From: an uncultured Lachnospiraceae bacterium
GTDB taxonomy: Bacteria; Bacillota; Clostridia; Lachnospirales; Lachnospiraceae
NCBI GenBank assembly: GCA_910577655.1
Contig: CAJTOW010000067.1
Location: forward strand, 1 to 24,120
Direction of reading: 5' to 3'
Length of the DNA: 24,120 nucleotides
The notes beneath the pieces are model-generated. The model made no database searches, was not told the DNA's origin, and saw only the letters and a list, made by a program, of their open reading frames with translations. The translations under genes and the position numbers were made by a program. Below are positions 24,007-24,120 of this stretch, one piece after another; the first letter of the stretch is position 1; every line of letters starts with the position of its first letter.

Positions 24007-24120
24007 TAGAGCGTGTCTGAAAATTCATTCCCGGCATCTGTGCGCCCCACTTCGCGGTACACCGTAGGCGTCCCTTGGGATATTTGGGCCAAATTCAGGT
24101 TACATAGCCCACTATGCGCC
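24007..24120. repeat. Right copy of dispersed repeat, inverted relative to 9-57
   Basis: Bases 24007-24055 are the reverse complement of 9-57 with 4 mismatches. The match resumes at 24077-24084 after 21 bp absent from the left copy. The inner end is TAGAGCGTGTCTGA. The rest to 24120 carries no ORF and probably continues the element beyond the window. Confidence 0.85.

Noticed and set aside
24056..24120. Coding region or tRNA at the right edge
   Set aside because: No open frame of useful length and no cloverleaf; it continues the dispersed repeat.

Overview
The window reads as chromosomal DNA of an anaerobic, gut-type Clostridia, most likely Lachnospiraceae. This is inferred from gene content and sequence style: strong AGGAGG ribosome binding sites, extended -10 promoters, a bifunctional AdhE of clostridial type, a YoaA-like serine carboxypeptidase and subtilase, and AAA-ATPase-like/PD-(D/E)XK genes. 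No rRNA, tRNA or CRISPR array is visible, so no species is named.

Layout, left to right. (1) 1-184: an outward-running dispersed repeat (9-57) that cuts off a histidine kinase remnant. (2) 217-5999: a five-gene cluster on the + strand, a complete tripartite TRAP transporter (binding protein, small and large membrane subunits), a DUF6282 metal-hydrolase-like protein and an alpha/beta hydrolase, followed by a LysR regulator. It looks like uptake and hydrolysis of an unknown organic acid. (3) 6034-9330: a secreted subtilisin-like protease convergent with a D-Ala-D-Ala carboxypeptidase, separated by a 23-bp perfect inverted repeat. (4) 9444-13426: adhE, with a Rex-like operator, a cre-like site and a structured leader, then a 95-bp tandem repeat copied from the adhE 3' end, then a small APH/choline-kinase-fold gene. 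(5) 13440-15535: an accessory patch with a frameshifted DUF1016/YhcG remnant and a first AAA-ATPase-like/PD-(D/E)XK gene, with palindromic repeats on both sides. (6) 15704-21834: a divergent AraC regulator and a sucrose/raffinose-type operon (GH32, PTS EIIBC, GH36 alpha-galactosidase). (7) 21802-24120: a second accessory patch with an apparently orphaned small-RNA unit, a group II intron reverse transcriptase remnant, a second AAA-ATPase-like/PD-(D/E)XK gene, and an inverted copy of the repeat that opens the window.

The catabolic parts fit a fermenter. Plant galactosides and sucrose enter through the PTS and are cleaved by GH36 and GH32, and the resulting acetyl-CoA can be reduced by AdhE under NADH (Rex) and carbon (CcpA) control. 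The remnants and repeats mark where the segment has been remodelled. The most noteworthy non-coding signals are the inverted 49-bp repeats bounding about 24 kb, the 95-bp repeat that duplicates the adhE terminus, the 31-bp palindrome family, and the promoter-terminator RNA unit behind the alpha-galactosidase. I see no convincing wholly new defence or biosynthetic system.
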